From Mobiluncus sp963511525 (lineage in GTDB: Bacteria > Actinomycetota > Actinomycetes > Actinomycetales > Actinomycetaceae), in contig NZ_CAUPIY010000008.1 in the NCBI RefSeq assembly GCF_963511525.1, positions 1-64,000 of the forward strand: 64,000 bases of DNA. Direction: 5' to 3'. A program made the position numbers and the translations under genes. Under the pieces are notes generated by a model. The model did no database searches. It was not told the origin of the DNA and saw nothing but the letters and a program-made list of their open reading frames with translations. Shown here one piece after another: positions 1 through 8,919 of the stretch (its first letter is position 1; every line of letters begins with the position of its first letter).

Positions 1-55
1 CCACTCACACTAACGACACGCCCGGCAAAAGACACACAAAATGTTACTTAACCCT

Positions 56-91
56 AAAAAGCGAAAGTGGAGCCAGAATACCGACTCCACT
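56..91 (-). terminator. Probable terminator of the NlpC/P60 gene
   Basis: Inverted repeat AGTGGAG (66-72) / CTCCACT (85-91) lies just past the stop codon of the leftward NlpC/P60 gene. On the minus strand it is followed by a T-rich stretch. The stem is only 7 bp, so the call is moderate. Confidence 0.5.
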
Positions 92-107
92 CGCCTAAGT
101 TTGGTAG

Positions 108-866
108 TTACTGACCGATACGCACGTATTCAGGATTACCGTAAACCTGCTGAACCCTCACGGATTCGCCAGGGCGCGGAGAGTGCACCATCTTGCCTTC
201 GCCGAGATAGACGCCAACGTGGCCGCCGTAGTAAACGATGTCGCCTGCTTGGGCTTCCCCGGCGGAAACGTGCTTGCCAGAAGAGCCTTGAGCCCACGAA
301 GTACGGGGCAGGGCAATCCCGGCCTGGTTGTAAACGTAACCAACGAAACCGGAGCAATCAAAGCCATTGGGCGTGGTTCCGCCATAGACGTAGGGCACAC
401 CCTGGTAACGCAGGGCAATGTCAGCGATAGAACCGCCGGCGATATTAGCCGGGATGGAAATCGGAGCGGCCGAAACCGCGGCGCGTCCGGCAGTGCGATT
501 AGCAGTGCCGTGATTGTTATTAGCACGCTGAGCCTGCGCCTGCTGTTGCTGAGCCGGTACCTCGACCTGACCCTCAGTCCACGCCACGTTCTCAGGAGCG
601 GTGACCACCGGGTTAGCGGCAACCGCGAGATGCGCCTGCGCAACGGCGTCGCCTACCTGAGCGGAAACCGGCACTTTGGCCTGGGAAGGGGTGTCCGCGC
701 CTTCTGGAGCAGCAATAGCTGAACCAGCCCATACGGTGCCCAGCGCCAAACCGGCGGAGGCTGCGGCTACAAACCCTTTCTTTCCATCGATGTTTTTCAA
801 AGAATCTAAAGGTGTGACAGGCTTAGTTGCGGCGCGATGCCGAGCCCGAGAAGTGGTGTTAGCCAA
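108..866 (-). CDS. Secreted NlpC/P60 (C40) peptidoglycan hydrolase
   Basis: 252 aa. Residues 1-52 hold a basic N-terminus and a hydrophobic Ala/Gly-rich segment ending SAIAAP, consistent with a signal peptide. A low-complexity Gln/Ala linker follows. The last ~110 residues form an NlpC/P60 domain with the catalytic Cys in FDCSGF, the His in GGHVGVYLG and a second His in MVHSPRPG. Such enzymes cleave D-iGlu-mDAP type bonds in cell-wall peptide stems. No SH3 or LysM domain is visible, so targeting must come from the linker or secretion. The start is a TTG preceded by a good AAGGAAAGGGA ribosome site. The gene stands alone, downstream of the DtxR-type regulator on the same strand. The family is certain; the physiological substrate is inferred. 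Confidence 0.9.
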   Translation of the reverse strand: MANTTSRARHRAATKPVTPLDSLKNIDGKKGFVAAASAGLALGTVWAGSAIAAPEGADTPSQAKVPVSAQVGDAVAQAHLAVAANPVVTAPENVAWTEGQVEVPAQQQQAQAQRANNNHGTANRTAGRAAVSAAPISIPANIAGGSIADIALRYQGVPYVYGGTTPNGFDCSGFVGYVYNQAGIALPRTSWAQGSSGKHVSAGEAQAGDIVYYGGHVGVYLGEGKMVHSPRPGESVRVQQVYGNPEYVRIGQ

Positions 867-943
867 CTTTGTCCCTTTCCTTGAAGGCCTGATTTCAAGT
901 TCAGGTTCCGGACGGTTCGACCCGTCCTAAGAACGTGCTTACA

Positions 944-972
944 ACACTACACCATTGAATTTCAAATGTCAC
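944..972 (-). promoter_or_regulatory. Candidate promoter of the NlpC/P60 gene
   Basis: Reading leftward, GTGACA (967-972) and TAGTGT (944-949) are separated by 17 bases. This fits a housekeeping promoter and leaves a leader of about 70 nt. Position supports it but the hexamers are not consensus. Confidence 0.35.
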
Positions 973-1022
973 ATTTGGATAACAATTCCCGGTGATTTTG
1001 ACAAGATTTGGGCAATTTTTGC

Positions 1023-1736
1023 CTATAGCTTTATGAAAAAATGCTTGAAGAGATCGCGTGGAATCGCCACGGCCGGCAGGTCTTTTTCGCTACTTTTCCC
1101 TTTGTTTTCAAGGAAAAGTGTCGCAACCTCAGCGCCGTCGTCAAACCTGAGCGTAACCTTAGAGCCAGGTAACATTTTGGCTTCACTTAATTTCTTAAGA
1201 ATTCCCTCACAGGCTTGTACCGGCTCTCCGATTCTCCCGATTTGTACCGCTCCGCCGTCAGGGTGACGACGCCAGAACGAATCCAGGGTAGCTCCCTCGA
1301 CTGTGGGGTTATAGCTCTTATAGTTCTTAACTCGGCGGGGGATCGGATTGCCATAGGGATCATAGTCCGGCATTTGCAGCAGCGCCAGCAACAGGGACTC
1401 GACTTTCTCACTCATGACGTGTTCCCAACGGCAGGCTTCATCGTGGGCTTCGTCCCAAGGCAAGCCGATAACGTCGGTCAAGAGCCGTTCTGCCAGCCTG
1501 TGTTTGCGAATAACCTCGGTGGCATCGCGCAACCCCTGTTCAGTCAGCGTAATTTTTCGATCGTCTTCCAGACTCAGCAGTCGGTCACGCTCCATGCGGG
1601 ATATGGTCTGGCTGACCGTTGGCCCTGAATGGCCCAATCTCTCCACGATTCGGGCTCGCAACGGAGCCACTCCGTCTTCCATCATCTCGTAGATGACTTT
1701 CAGATACATTTCCGTGGTATCGACCAGTTCACTCAT
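1023..1736 (-). CDS. DtxR/IdeR-family iron-dependent regulator
   Basis: 237 aa. An N-terminal winged helix (~1-73) contains GHSGPTVSQTISRMERDRLL, followed by a metal-binding and dimerisation domain and a C-terminal SH3-like domain. When started at MSELVDTTEM, the DtxR metal ligands fall at their canonical numbers: Met10, His79, Glu83, His98, Cys102, Glu105 and His106. Cys102 is typical of iron-sensing DtxR/IdeR rather than manganese-sensing MntR. This register is the reason for choosing the ATG at 1736 over an upstream in-frame start at 1775. The protein should bind DNA when Fe2+ is sufficient and repress uptake genes. No clear 19-bp iron box was found beside the gene. Confidence 0.92.
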   Translation of the reverse strand: MSELVDTTEMYLKVIYEMMEDGVAPLRARIVERLGHSGPTVSQTISRMERDRLLSLEDDRKITLTEQGLRDATEVIRKHRLAERLLTDVIGLPWDEAHDEACRWEHVMSEKVESLLLALLQMPDYDPYGNPIPRRVKNYKSYNPTVEGATLDSFWRRHPDGGAVQIGRIGEPVQACEGILKKLSEAKMLPGSKVTLRFDDGAEVATLFLENKGKSSEKDLPAVAIPRDLFKHFFIKL

Positions 1737-1946
1737 TCGTGTGATTCTTTCTGCATCGTGACTTCTCAACAACAATCAGTTTTTTCGCCGCTAAGAACTC
1801 CCTCTAATTTATCAAAATTCTTAACTAGCGGGCACCTCTCCGGTCAGGTTCTTTACTCCGGCTAATTTTCCCGGTCTCTTTCTCTATTCTTCACAAGAGT
1901 CTTGGGTCGGGTTCCCGCGGATTGTTCGGCCTGATAGGGGTGGTGG

Positions 1947-1958
1947 CATAATCGAAAC
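1947..1958 (+). promoter_or_regulatory. -10 element of a likely leaderless serC transcript
   Basis: CATAAT at 1947-1952 is followed by exactly six bases and then the GTG start of serC. No Shine-Dalgarno sequence is present, so transcription probably starts at the start codon. TTGTTC at 1922-1927 is a weak -35 candidate with a 19-base spacer. Confidence 0.5.
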
Positions 1959-3083
1959 GTGAGTGAATATGCGAACCTAAAGATTCCCGCCGAACTTTTG
2001 CCCAAAGACGGCCGTTTTGGCTGTGGACCCACCCTGATTCGTCGTGAGCAGCTGGAGCATTTGGGTCATTCGACCCTCATGGGAACGTCTCACCGTCAAC
2101 CTCCGGTTAAGAATCTGGTGGCTGACTGTATCTCGCGGATGCGTACCCTTTTCGAGGTTCCCGCCGATTACACGGTGGCTCTCGGCAACGGCGGAGCCAC
2201 CACTTTCTGGGCCGCCGCCACGGCGTCTTTGGTTCGCCACCAGGCCGCCCACGCCGTCTTTGGTTCTTTCGGTGAAAAGTTCGCCAAAGAGACTTCGGGG
2301 GCACCCTTCCTTGAGGAATCACTCATCACCAAGGCCGAGTTGGGCGACTCTACCCTCCCGCAGCCCAGTGAGCAGGCCGATGTTTACGCTTGGCCGCAAC
2401 AGGAAACCTCTACCGGGGCGATCGCGCCGGTGAAACGCCTGGGCCACGCCGATCAGCTGGTACTGATTGACGCAACTTCCATCGCCGGTTCCGTGCCGGT
2501 CAATCTAGCCCAGACTGATGCATACTATTTTTCCCTACAAAAGGCTCTGGGGTCAGACGGCGGACTGTGGTTCGCTTTCCTCTCTCCCCAAGCAGTGGAA
2601 CGTGCCGCTGAGATAACCGAAAACCCTTCCGCAGGTCGCTGGATTCCCGCAATTTTGAACTTGCAAACTGCGGTGGCAAATTCTGTAAAGAACCAGACTT
2701 TGAATACGCCGGCTATCGCCACGTTGGAACTGCTGCACTCCCAGTTGCAGTGGTTGGACAGACTCGGCGGGCTCCAGGCGGCGCAACAGCGGGTTCGGGC
2801 CAGCTCGGAGGCGATTTATACGTGGGCACAAGCTCAGTCTTTCGCTTCTCCCTTTGTCTCAGACCCCGCAAAGCGCTCCCCGGTTGTTTCTACCGTAGAG
2901 TTTGATGCCTCCGTTGATACTGCGGCTCTGCTCCAGATCCTGCGCGACAACGGCATCGTTGACCTCAGTCCTTACCGCGCAGTAGGCCGCAACCAGTTGC
3001 GTATCGGAACTTTCCCCTCTACTGACCCCGCCGACACGGCCGCACTGCTGGCCTGTCTCGACTACGTTATCGAACGCCTGTAG
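1959..3083 (+). CDS. serC: Phosphoserine aminotransferase
   Basis: 374 aa, the usual length of the actinobacterial form. It transfers an amino group from glutamate to 3-phosphohydroxypyruvate in serine synthesis, and also acts in pyridoxal-phosphate synthesis. The N-terminus has FGCGPTLIRREQL, a variant of the family's substrate loop, followed by LGTSHRQPPVK; the actinobacterial form is recognised from these. The PLP lysine lies in YYFSLQKALGSDGGLW. The C-terminal RIGTFPSTDPADTAALLACL is the typical small-domain end. The GTG start has no ribosome site but a -10-like hexamer six bases upstream. The downstream neighbour is convergent and separated by a strong two-way terminator. Confidence 0.93.
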   Translation: MSEYANLKIPAELLPKDGRFGCGPTLIRREQLEHLGHSTLMGTSHRQPPVKNLVADCISRMRTLFEVPADYTVALGNGGATTFWAAATASLVRHQAAHAVFGSFGEKFAKETSGAPFLEESLITKAELGDSTLPQPSEQADVYAWPQQETSTGAIAPVKRLGHADQLVLIDATSIAGSVPVNLAQTDAYYFSLQKALGSDGGLWFAFLSPQAVERAAEITENPSAGRWIPAILNLQTAVANSVKNQTLNTPAIATLELLHSQLQWLDRLGGLQAAQQRVRASSEAIYTWAQAQSFASPFVSDPAKRSPVVSTVEFDASVDTAALLQILRDNGIVDLSPYRAVGRNQLRIGTFPSTDPADTAALLACLDYVIERL

Positions 3084-3095
3084 CGACAATAAATG

Positions 3096-3133
3096 GTAAA
3101 AGACCCGACCAAGGTCTTGGCCGGGTCTTTTAC
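3096..3133. terminator. Bidirectional terminator between serC and the NCS2 permease
   Basis: Perfect 12-bp stem GTAAAAGACCCG (3096-3107) / CGGGTCTTTTAC (3122-3133). The A-run on one arm and T-run on the other let it serve both convergent genes. Confidence 0.85.
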
Positions 3134-3145
3134 GTCAGAACTCAG

Positions 3146-4642
3146 TTAGGCAAAGAGAGCCTGAATGGGTCCCAAGGCAAAGTAGATAACGAACAAAATG
3201 CCCACCACCCACATCAGCGGGTGAATCTCTTTGAACTTACCGCGCGACAATTTCATGATGATGAAAGCGATGCAGCCAAACCCGATACCAGCGGTAATCG
3301 AGTAAGAGAACGGCATCATGGCGATAGCCAGGAAGGCTGGAATCGCATTCTCAGCGTTCTTCCAATCAATGTCCGCCACCTGCGTCATCATCAGGAATCC
3401 CACAAAGACCAGGGCGGTTGACGCGGCTTCTGCCGGCACCAGCTCTACTAGCGGGGCAAAGAACATGGACAGCAGGAAACATACCCCGACCACGACCGAG
3501 GACAAACCGGTACGGGCTCCTGCGCCTACGCCGGAGGTGGACTCCACGTAGGAGGTGTTCGAGGAAACGCCGCCCAAACCGCCGGCCATGGCAGCGAGGG
3601 AGTCCACGAGCAGAATCTGGAGAGTACGCGGCGGGTTACCTTTCTCATCGAGCAAACCGCCGGCTGCGCCGACTCCGACCATCGTGCCCATCGTGTCAAA
3701 GAAGTCCGCCAGCATCAGGGAGAAAATCAGCAGCAGCACGGAAATTACCGGGAGCTTAGTGAACGCCCCAAAGAAGTCAATCTGGCCGAAGGTGGCGAAA
3801 TCAGGAAGCTGCACGGGCGAGCCCTGCAAAGCAGGAATGTTCTTGGTCCAGCCAGTTTCGTTGACGACCTTGCCGGTCTCATCAGTCATCAGCGGAATCT
3901 TGACAATCGCTTGGATAATGACTGCGAAAACGGAAGACACTACAATCCCGATGAGAATGGCGGCCTGAACCTTGCGAATGTAGAGAACCAAAATGACCAC
4001 AAAACCGATGAGGAACACGACCATCGGCCAGCCCGCGAAGGATCCTCCGATACCGAGCTGAACCGGAGTGCCTCCCGGACGGACAACTCCTGCGTTGATG
4101 AGGCCTACCAACGCGATGAATAAACCAATACCGACCGAGATAGCGACTTTCAGCTGGCTGGGTACGGCGTTAAAGACAGCCTCCCGGAAACCGGTGACCA
4201 CCAGCAGCGTAATGACGACGCCCTCCCAAAAGATGAGTCCCATCGCTTCGCCGTAGGATAGCCCGAAGGGACCGAGCACCAGGGTGAAAGACACCATCGC
4301 GTTCAGCCCCATACCAGCCGCCAGAGCCAAGGGGAAGTTTGCTACCAGCCCCATCAAGATGGTCATCAAGCCGCCGACCAGGGCAGTTCCCGCCGCAATA
4401 GAGGCAGGGGTGACACTTTCAGCTCCACCGGCGCTGGCGGCCGCAATCAGGATGGAGGGATTGACGACCAGGATGTAAGCCATCGCAAAGAAGGTCACCA
4501 GGCCGCCGCGGATTTCTTGCCTTACGGAAGATTTACGCTTGGAGAGTTCGAAAAAACCATCAAGTTCTCCGCTGGTGCGGGTGAAACCAGTAGTGGTTTT
4601 CTTACCGGATTTGTTTGCAGTTTTCGTTGTATTATTGCTCAC
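3146..4642 (-). CDS. NCS2-family nucleobase permease (AzgA-like)
   Basis: 498 aa integral membrane protein with about a dozen hydrophobic segments. It opens with VRQEIRGGLVTFFAMAYILV and contains ALAAGMGLNAMVSFT and SSNTSYVESTSGVGAGARTG, hallmarks of the AzgA/PbuG branch of NCS2 transporters. These take up guanine, hypoxanthine or adenine by proton symport. The ~35-residue Lys/Thr-rich N-terminus is cytoplasmic. Start is GTG at 4642. TAGCGT lies six bases before it, with TTGGCT 18 bases further upstream, so the message may be leaderless. No purine riboswitch is visible in the short upstream gap. Exact substrate is not determinable here. Confidence 0.88.
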   Translation of the reverse strand: MSNNTTKTANKSGKKTTTGFTRTSGELDGFFELSKRKSSVRQEIRGGLVTFFAMAYILVVNPSILIAAASAGGAESVTPASIAAGTALVGGLMTILMGLVANFPLALAAGMGLNAMVSFTLVLGPFGLSYGEAMGLIFWEGVVITLLVVTGFREAVFNAVPSQLKVAISVGIGLFIALVGLINAGVVRPGGTPVQLGIGGSFAGWPMVVFLIGFVVILVLYIRKVQAAILIGIVVSSVFAVIIQAIVKIPLMTDETGKVVNETGWTKNIPALQGSPVQLPDFATFGQIDFFGAFTKLPVISVLLLIFSLMLADFFDTMGTMVGVGAAGGLLDEKGNPPRTLQILLVDSLAAMAGGLGGVSSNTSYVESTSGVGAGARTGLSSVVVGVCFLLSMFFAPLVELVPAEAASTALVFVGFLMMTQVADIDWKNAENAIPAFLAIAMMPFSYSITAGIGFGCIAFIIMKLSRGKFKEIHPLMWVVGILFVIYFALGPIQALFA

Positions 4643-4678
4643 CGTTTAACGCTAGTCGTTTCCCTGACAATAAGCCAA
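4643..4678 (-). promoter_or_regulatory. Leaderless promoter of the NCS2 permease
   Basis: Minus strand: -35 TTGGCT, 18-base spacer, -10 TAGCGT (4649-4654), six bases, then GTG. There is no ribosome-binding site. Confidence 0.45.
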
Positions 4679-4695
4679 AACGCAACGTCACGGGC

Positions 4696-5514
4696 TTATG
4701 CGTCCGCAGCTTTTCCCGAAAGGGTAATCTCATCCGGATCAAGTTCCTGCAAGGATTTGTCGTCCAAGAAGGTTCGCCCCACCGGCAACGTACTCGGTGT
4801 CAGATCCGCATCGGTTTCTGAATGCGCCCCACAAGTGTGGTCCATCGCCACCACGTGTCCGTCGTCAGGACTCCACGCGTTGGTGCACAAGCCAAACTCC
4901 AGCCGCAACGAACCACTAACTTTCCACAGGTAACCGCAGGTAGAGCAGGGATTCTCCGGTGGATTACCGTGACGATCCAGTTCGGTTCGGGAATGCACGT
5001 CACGCAGCCAGCGTTTTACCGCCGCATTGCGACCTTCCCGATTCAACACCCGTTTGCGCCCCAGTCCCAGTTCCCACAGGGCCAGCTGGTCAGCGTCCTC
5101 GCCGGTAGCTTCATATCCCTGGTCGAGGTTCGGGTCGTCCGGATCGTAGGGAGTCCGGTCTTTTCGCCCCAGGTCGCCGGGCTCCAACCGCTGTGACCAC
5201 GGTATCCACGGGGGTGCCAGCAAGGCGCCCTCGGCAGGTAGCAGGTCTGTTTCACACACTGTCCCAATCCGCCCATGCGGAACCCGGGTCAAGCTGACAG
5301 CCCACACCCAGCCCTTGTACCCCGGTTTCAGGCACTCGAAAAAGTGCGTCACCAGACGTTCGCCGGTGGCTTCCACCCGCAAGTGTTCCCCGACCTCTTC
5401 ATCTTTCGTGATAGATTTCAGGGCCTTGCGGGCCAGGTCGGACTGTTTGGCCAGCACTGAATCGGGCTCCGGGTCCCCGGCTGACTTAGTCGTTTGTGTT
5501 TGTTTCCGAGCCAT
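4696..5514 (-). CDS. DUF3027 domain protein
   Basis: 272 aa. Recognised as the actinobacterial DUF3027 family from VGEHLRVEATGERLVTHFFE, PGYKGWVWAVSLTRV, LLAPPWIPWSQRLEPGDLG and a zinc-finger-like CSTCGYL ... CTNAW segment. No function is established for the family that I can cite. The ATG at 5514 is chosen over a TTG three bases upstream because AAGGAG sits six bases before it. It lies 53 bases downstream of the cold-shock gene on the same strand and is probably cotranscribed with it. Four cysteines and clustered histidines near the C-terminus suggest metal binding; this is inference. Confidence 0.85.
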   Translation of the reverse strand: MARKQTQTTKSAGDPEPDSVLAKQSDLARKALKSITKDEEVGEHLRVEATGERLVTHFFECLKPGYKGWVWAVSLTRVPHGRIGTVCETDLLPAEGALLAPPWIPWSQRLEPGDLGRKDRTPYDPDDPNLDQGYEATGEDADQLALWELGLGRKRVLNREGRNAAVKRWLRDVHSRTELDRHGNPPENPCSTCGYLWKVSGSLRLEFGLCTNAWSPDDGHVVAMDHTCGAHSETDADLTPSTLPVGRTFLDDKSLQELDPDEITLSGKAADA

Positions 5515-5567
5515 CAACAGCTCCTTCGTGTCACTTCTTGGTCTGGTTTCATTCTTTCGGCAGGCGT

Positions 5568-5945
5568 TTAGGCTTCAAAAGACTGCGCTACGATTTTCAG
5601 CATCTTGGCAATCTGCTTGCCGTTTTCAGGATACTTTCCCCGCCGCAGGCTTCCCGAGGCGTCGTCGAGAATCCGAATGAGATCCTCCACAATAGGAACC
5701 ATATCGGCAGCTTTCTTGCGCTGCGCTTTGGCTACGGAAGGAAGTTTTTCCACCACGGTCACATTCATGGCTTGGCGGCCGCGTTTGCCGTCAACGACCG
5801 AGTATTCGACCTTGGTGCCGGGATGCAAATCCACCACGTCCTCGGGCAGAGCCGAGGCGTGTAGGAACACCTCTTCACCGTCGGCTCCGGCCACAAACCC
5901 GAAGCCTTTGACAGCGTCGTACCATTTCACTTTCCCGCTCGGCAC
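5568..5945 (-). CDS. Cold-shock-domain protein
   Basis: 125 aa. Residues 1-65 form a cold-shock domain: MPSGKVKWYDAVKGFGFVAG holds RNP1 (KGFGFV), and VFLHASAL matches RNP2. A C-terminal extension of ~60 residues (VVEDLIRILDDASGSLRRGKYPENGKQIAKMLKIVAQSFE) is the usual tail of the actinobacterial long Csp form. It binds single-stranded RNA or DNA and melts secondary structure. The GTG at 5945 is chosen because GAGGAGG precedes it and the protein then begins like its family; an upstream in-frame start at 5972 would add nine unrelated residues. It leads a two-gene unit with the DUF3027 gene. Confidence 0.92.
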   Translation of the reverse strand: MPSGKVKWYDAVKGFGFVAGADGEEVFLHASALPEDVVDLHPGTKVEYSVVDGKRGRQAMNVTVVEKLPSVAKAQRKKAADMVPIVEDLIRILDDASGSLRRGKYPENGKQIAKMLKIVAQSFEA

Positions 5946-6061
5946 TTGTCCTCCTCTAAAATTTTGGTTCACTTACCGCTCAAATCTAACGATTGCGGCA
6001 AAAATTTCAACCCAACCAGTCTAACTGCAAGCCCCAGCTGAGATAAAGTTATAGGTAACGT

Positions 6062-8155
6062 TTGTTGTGTTCGAAAGAAAGTAGCAAAGTTACTGTGTTT
6101 TCAAGAGTTCGTTTTATAGCGGCAGGTTTCGTTCTGCTGATGGCGGGGTTCGCTCCAGCGAACTTCGCTCAAGCTTTTCCCGCTATCCAGCCCGCGGCCG
6201 ATCCCCTGGATATTTCCAGCAACCAGATTTACGACCCCGATAACAAACTGGGTGATGACGGCATCTATCAGGTAAAAAGTTCCATCGAGGCCGCCAAGAA
6301 TTTTAATATGTCGGTCTATATCGTTATCGTTCCCGATTTCGGTGAGCTCTCTCCTCGTGAATGGAACGAGAAAACGATGCAGCTATCGCACTTGGAGGCC
6401 AATTCCTACCTGCTCTCTATCGCCTACAACCCTGATGAGAACGGTTCGGGAGAGATTGCGGCCTCTTCCACCGCGGGTTCGGCTATCAATAGTGCCCAGG
6501 CCGGAGACCGGGCTATGCAGGTTTTGCCTTACCAGTTGAGCAACGGTGAATACGCTTCGGGCGTGAGTTCTTTCGTTCAGCAGTTAATGGATCTGGCTAT
6601 GTCAGCAGGCTCCGGCTCCGCGGCTCCTGCGGGTGATACCGATGTATCAGGACGTTCCACCAGTAATTGGTTCATCCTTATGCTCATTTTGGCGATGCTG
6701 GTGGCGGTGGCTTTGGCTATCGCAATTTATCGGCGGAATTCCTACAACACCGCAGCCAAGCCTCACGACACCGTCGACTTTGACGCGGTCGAGAGCGCCG
6801 ACCATGACAGCGAATTCGAAGGTAGCGAGGCGTTTGCCTCCGGGGAGCCAGCCGAAACCCAGCTGCAAGCCAACGTCGCGCAGCCCGTTCCTCCCATCGG
6901 CACTCCTGATTTTGTAGCGGCTGCCCCCGGGGCAGTTCCGGCTGATGTCTATGGAGCGGGGGCGCCGCTGGAAGACTACCAGCCCGAAACCCCGGTCTAT
7001 CCAGAGCCGGAAATGCTATTTGACGAAGCGGCTGCCGCAGAAAACGAAGCCAACTTTGAACGCGGACTTAGCGCCTTGAACGACTTGAACAATTCCATTT
7101 TTGCGGCCACCGAAGACCTGCACGCCTCCGTACAAGCCTTCGGAGAGGCGGAAACCAGCAGCTTCGCCGCTACCCTGGAATCCTCCCGCGACCAGGCTAA
7201 TGCCTTGATGAACTGGCTGGCGGGAGCCGACGTGGTCAACCGTGAGGAAGCTGGGCAACTTGAGGATTCGGCTCGCCAGGTTAAGCAGGCTCTGTCTGCC
7301 GAAGTGCTGGAATTCACGAAACGCCGCTATCACCCCGACCAGGTTGAGGCTTCCCTCAATCGGTTGGCAGCTTCCTGGAACCGGGCGCGGAAGTCTCTGG
7401 CCCAGGTCGAGACGGTGGAACGGCAGCTGGAAGTCGACTATCCGCAAGCGAATTTGGGTCATGCCAGCGCGAACCTCAGTCAGTCAAAGCGGTTGTTAAA
7501 GGCAGCCTACAAAGGCATCTTGTCCGGGCAAAAGTGCCTGCAGGAAGGCGATTCCAAGACTGCAATCCGTTACGCGCGCGGTTCTGAACGGGCTATCACC
7601 CAGACCGAATTCGCCCTGGAACACATCACGAAACTCGGCGCCTTCTTGTCCCAAACCAGAGAACACCTATCCACGATGCTGGAAAGGCTGAATGCGGACG
7701 TGCAAACCATCCGGACTTACGACCCCGAGGCGAACGGGCAGGAAATTGCCATCACGCTACGGACTATGGAAAAAGCCCGCAAGGCTCTGGCCGGAGAGGG
7801 CGACCCCATTGTGGCCCTGAGCAAACTCTGCGGTCTGCAAGCAAATCTGTTTAATGTCTATGGCACTTCGGTTCTGGCGCAAGAATTGGCTCAGTTGCAA
7901 AATCAGTTCCCGCTGCGTCTGGCATGGGAGCAACAGCATCTGGAGCTGCTACGCACGAATATCATGTTGCGCCGCAAGAGCATCGACCCGCAGATAGAAG
8001 TGGAATTGTCTCGCTGCGAGCAGCTCATCGCCCAGGCGCGAGAGAAGCTTCCGCAAGAACCGCTCATAGGGATGACAATGCTCTCTACCAGCGCAGAGAT
8101 GCTGGTTCAGTTAGGCAGTGGGATTCCAGTAGCCTTCCCTACGCCGGCTAAATAG
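6062..8155 (+). CDS. TPM-domain membrane protein with long cytoplasmic coiled-coil tail
   Basis: 697 aa. Signal sequence at ~12-38 (RFIAAGFVLLMAGF...ANFAQA), then a TPM-like extracytoplasmic domain (~48-180) beginning ISSNQIYDPDNKLGDDG and containing VYIVIVPDFGELSP. A single membrane helix lies at ~203-223 (FILMLILAMLVAVALAIAIY). An acidic and Pro/Ala-rich stretch (~240-320) leads to ~370 residues of helical, Gln/Glu-rich sequence resembling a coiled coil. TPM-type proteins are linked to photosystem maintenance in plants and to poorly defined membrane roles in bacteria. The start is uncertain: TTG at 6062, or GTG at 6095 giving a cleaner signal peptide. A strong terminator follows. Confidence 0.8.
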   Translation: MLCSKESSKVTVFSRVRFIAAGFVLLMAGFAPANFAQAFPAIQPAADPLDISSNQIYDPDNKLGDDGIYQVKSSIEAAKNFNMSVYIVIVPDFGELSPREWNEKTMQLSHLEANSYLLSIAYNPDENGSGEIAASSTAGSAINSAQAGDRAMQVLPYQLSNGEYASGVSSFVQQLMDLAMSAGSGSAAPAGDTDVSGRSTSNWFILMLILAMLVAVALAIAIYRRNSYNTAAKPHDTVDFDAVESADHDSEFEGSEAFASGEPAETQLQANVAQPVPPIGTPDFVAAAPGAVPADVYGAGAPLEDYQPETPVYPEPEMLFDEAAAAENEANFERGLSALNDLNNSIFAATEDLHASVQAFGEAETSSFAATLESSRDQANALMNWLAGADVVNREEAGQLEDSARQVKQALSAEVLEFTKRRYHPDQVEASLNRLAASWNRARKSLAQVETVERQLEVDYPQANLGHASANLSQSKRLLKAAYKGILSGQKCLQEGDSKTAIRYARGSERAITQTEFALEHITKLGAFLSQTREHLSTMLERLNADVQTIRTYDPEANGQEIAITLRTMEKARKALAGEGDPIVALSKLCGLQANLFNVYGTSVLAQELAQLQNQFPLRLAWEQQHLELLRTNIMLRRKSIDPQIEVELSRCEQLIAQAREKLPQEPLIGMTMLSTSAEMLVQLGSGIPVAFPTPAK

Positions 8156-8163
8156 TTTGAGAG

Positions 8164-8200
8164 CAGTTTTGACCCGGCTCCCGGGTCAAAACTGTTTTTT
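8164..8200 (+). terminator. Intrinsic terminator of the TPM-domain gene
   Basis: Perfect 14-bp stem CAGTTTTGACCCGG (8164-8177) / CCGGGTCAAAACTG (8181-8194) with a 3-base loop and a run of six T. Confidence 0.95.
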
Positions 8201-8343
8201 AGGAAAAGTTATCTGACTGACGGCACGGCTAAAAAAGTTGTAAACTACTGAGACGTTTTGAAAATTCCGGGATAGCTTTCGGAAATCTCGGCTGTTCAAA
8301 TTGTGAAAATTTAAAGAAAACACCATAAGCAAAGAAAAACTCA

Positions 8344-8919
8344 ATGAAGCTGCAAATTCCTGAAGAAGAAACAACTTACCTTCTGGTCGATGGAGAGAAC
8401 ATCGACGCCACCCTGGGGTTGAGTGTCTTGGGACGCCGCCCTGACCCTGACGAACGCCCCCGCTGGGATCGGGTTCGCGACTACGTCTCGGAGACCTTTC
8501 CCGGCCAAACCAAAGGGCTGTTCTTTTTGAACGCGTCTGCCCATATGCCCATGACGTTTGTCCAAGCCTTGTTAGCGATGGATTATCAGCCGATTCCCCT
8601 CACCTCCGAAGGGGACGAAAAGGTCGTTGACGTGGGAATTCAGCGCACCTTAGAGGCCATTGACAAACAAGAATACGGAAATGTGGTATTAGTTTCTCAC
8701 GATGGGGATTTTGAGCCTCAACTGCGTAGTCTGCTGCATAACGACCACGACGTTACGGTCGTGGGATTTGAAGAATTCCTCTCTGGCGAGCTGCGCACTC
8801 TGGAGGAAAACGGTCTAAAAATCGTCGATTTAGAGCGCGAAATTCACGCTTTCAACGCACCGTTGCCCCGCATCGGAGCCATCGAACTGAGCGAATTTGC
8901 CCCGGAAGATTTTATTTAA
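8344..8919 (+). CDS. NYN (PIN-like) domain protein
   Basis: 191 aa, one NYN domain. The three acidic clusters of the PIN-like nuclease fold are present: LLVDGENID near the N-terminus, EGDEKVVDVGIQRTLEAI in the middle, and VVLVSHDGDFEPQLRSL. Such proteins are predicted Mg2+-dependent RNases; bacterial members are mostly uncharacterised. The ATG has only a weak ribosome site. The gene is convergent with gatD and overlaps its 3' end by 8 bases, with no terminator between. No partner antitoxin was seen, so a toxin role is not supported. Confidence 0.85.
   Translation: MKLQIPEEETTYLLVDGENIDATLGLSVLGRRPDPDERPRWDRVRDYVSETFPGQTKGLFFLNASAHMPMTFVQALLAMDYQPIPLTSEGDEKVVDVGIQRTLEAIDKQEYGNVVLVSHDGDFEPQLRSLLHNDHDVTVVGFEEFLSGELRTLEENGLKIVDLEREIHAFNAPLPRIGAIELSEFAPEDFI

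Noticed and set aside
867..1022. A c-di-AMP (ydaO/yuaA) riboswitch before the NlpC/P60 gene, as known in other actinobacteria
   Set aside because: The gap is only ~156 bases and lacks the conserved G-rich blocks of that riboswitch.
1776..1958. An iron box for the DtxR/IdeR regulator upstream of its own gene
   Set aside because: No sequence close to TTAGGTTAG-C-CTAACCTAA was found in the gap.
8344..8919. NYN/PIN protein as toxin of a toxin-antitoxin pair
   Set aside because: No small antitoxin-like gene is adjacent; it stands between a terminator and the convergent gatD.
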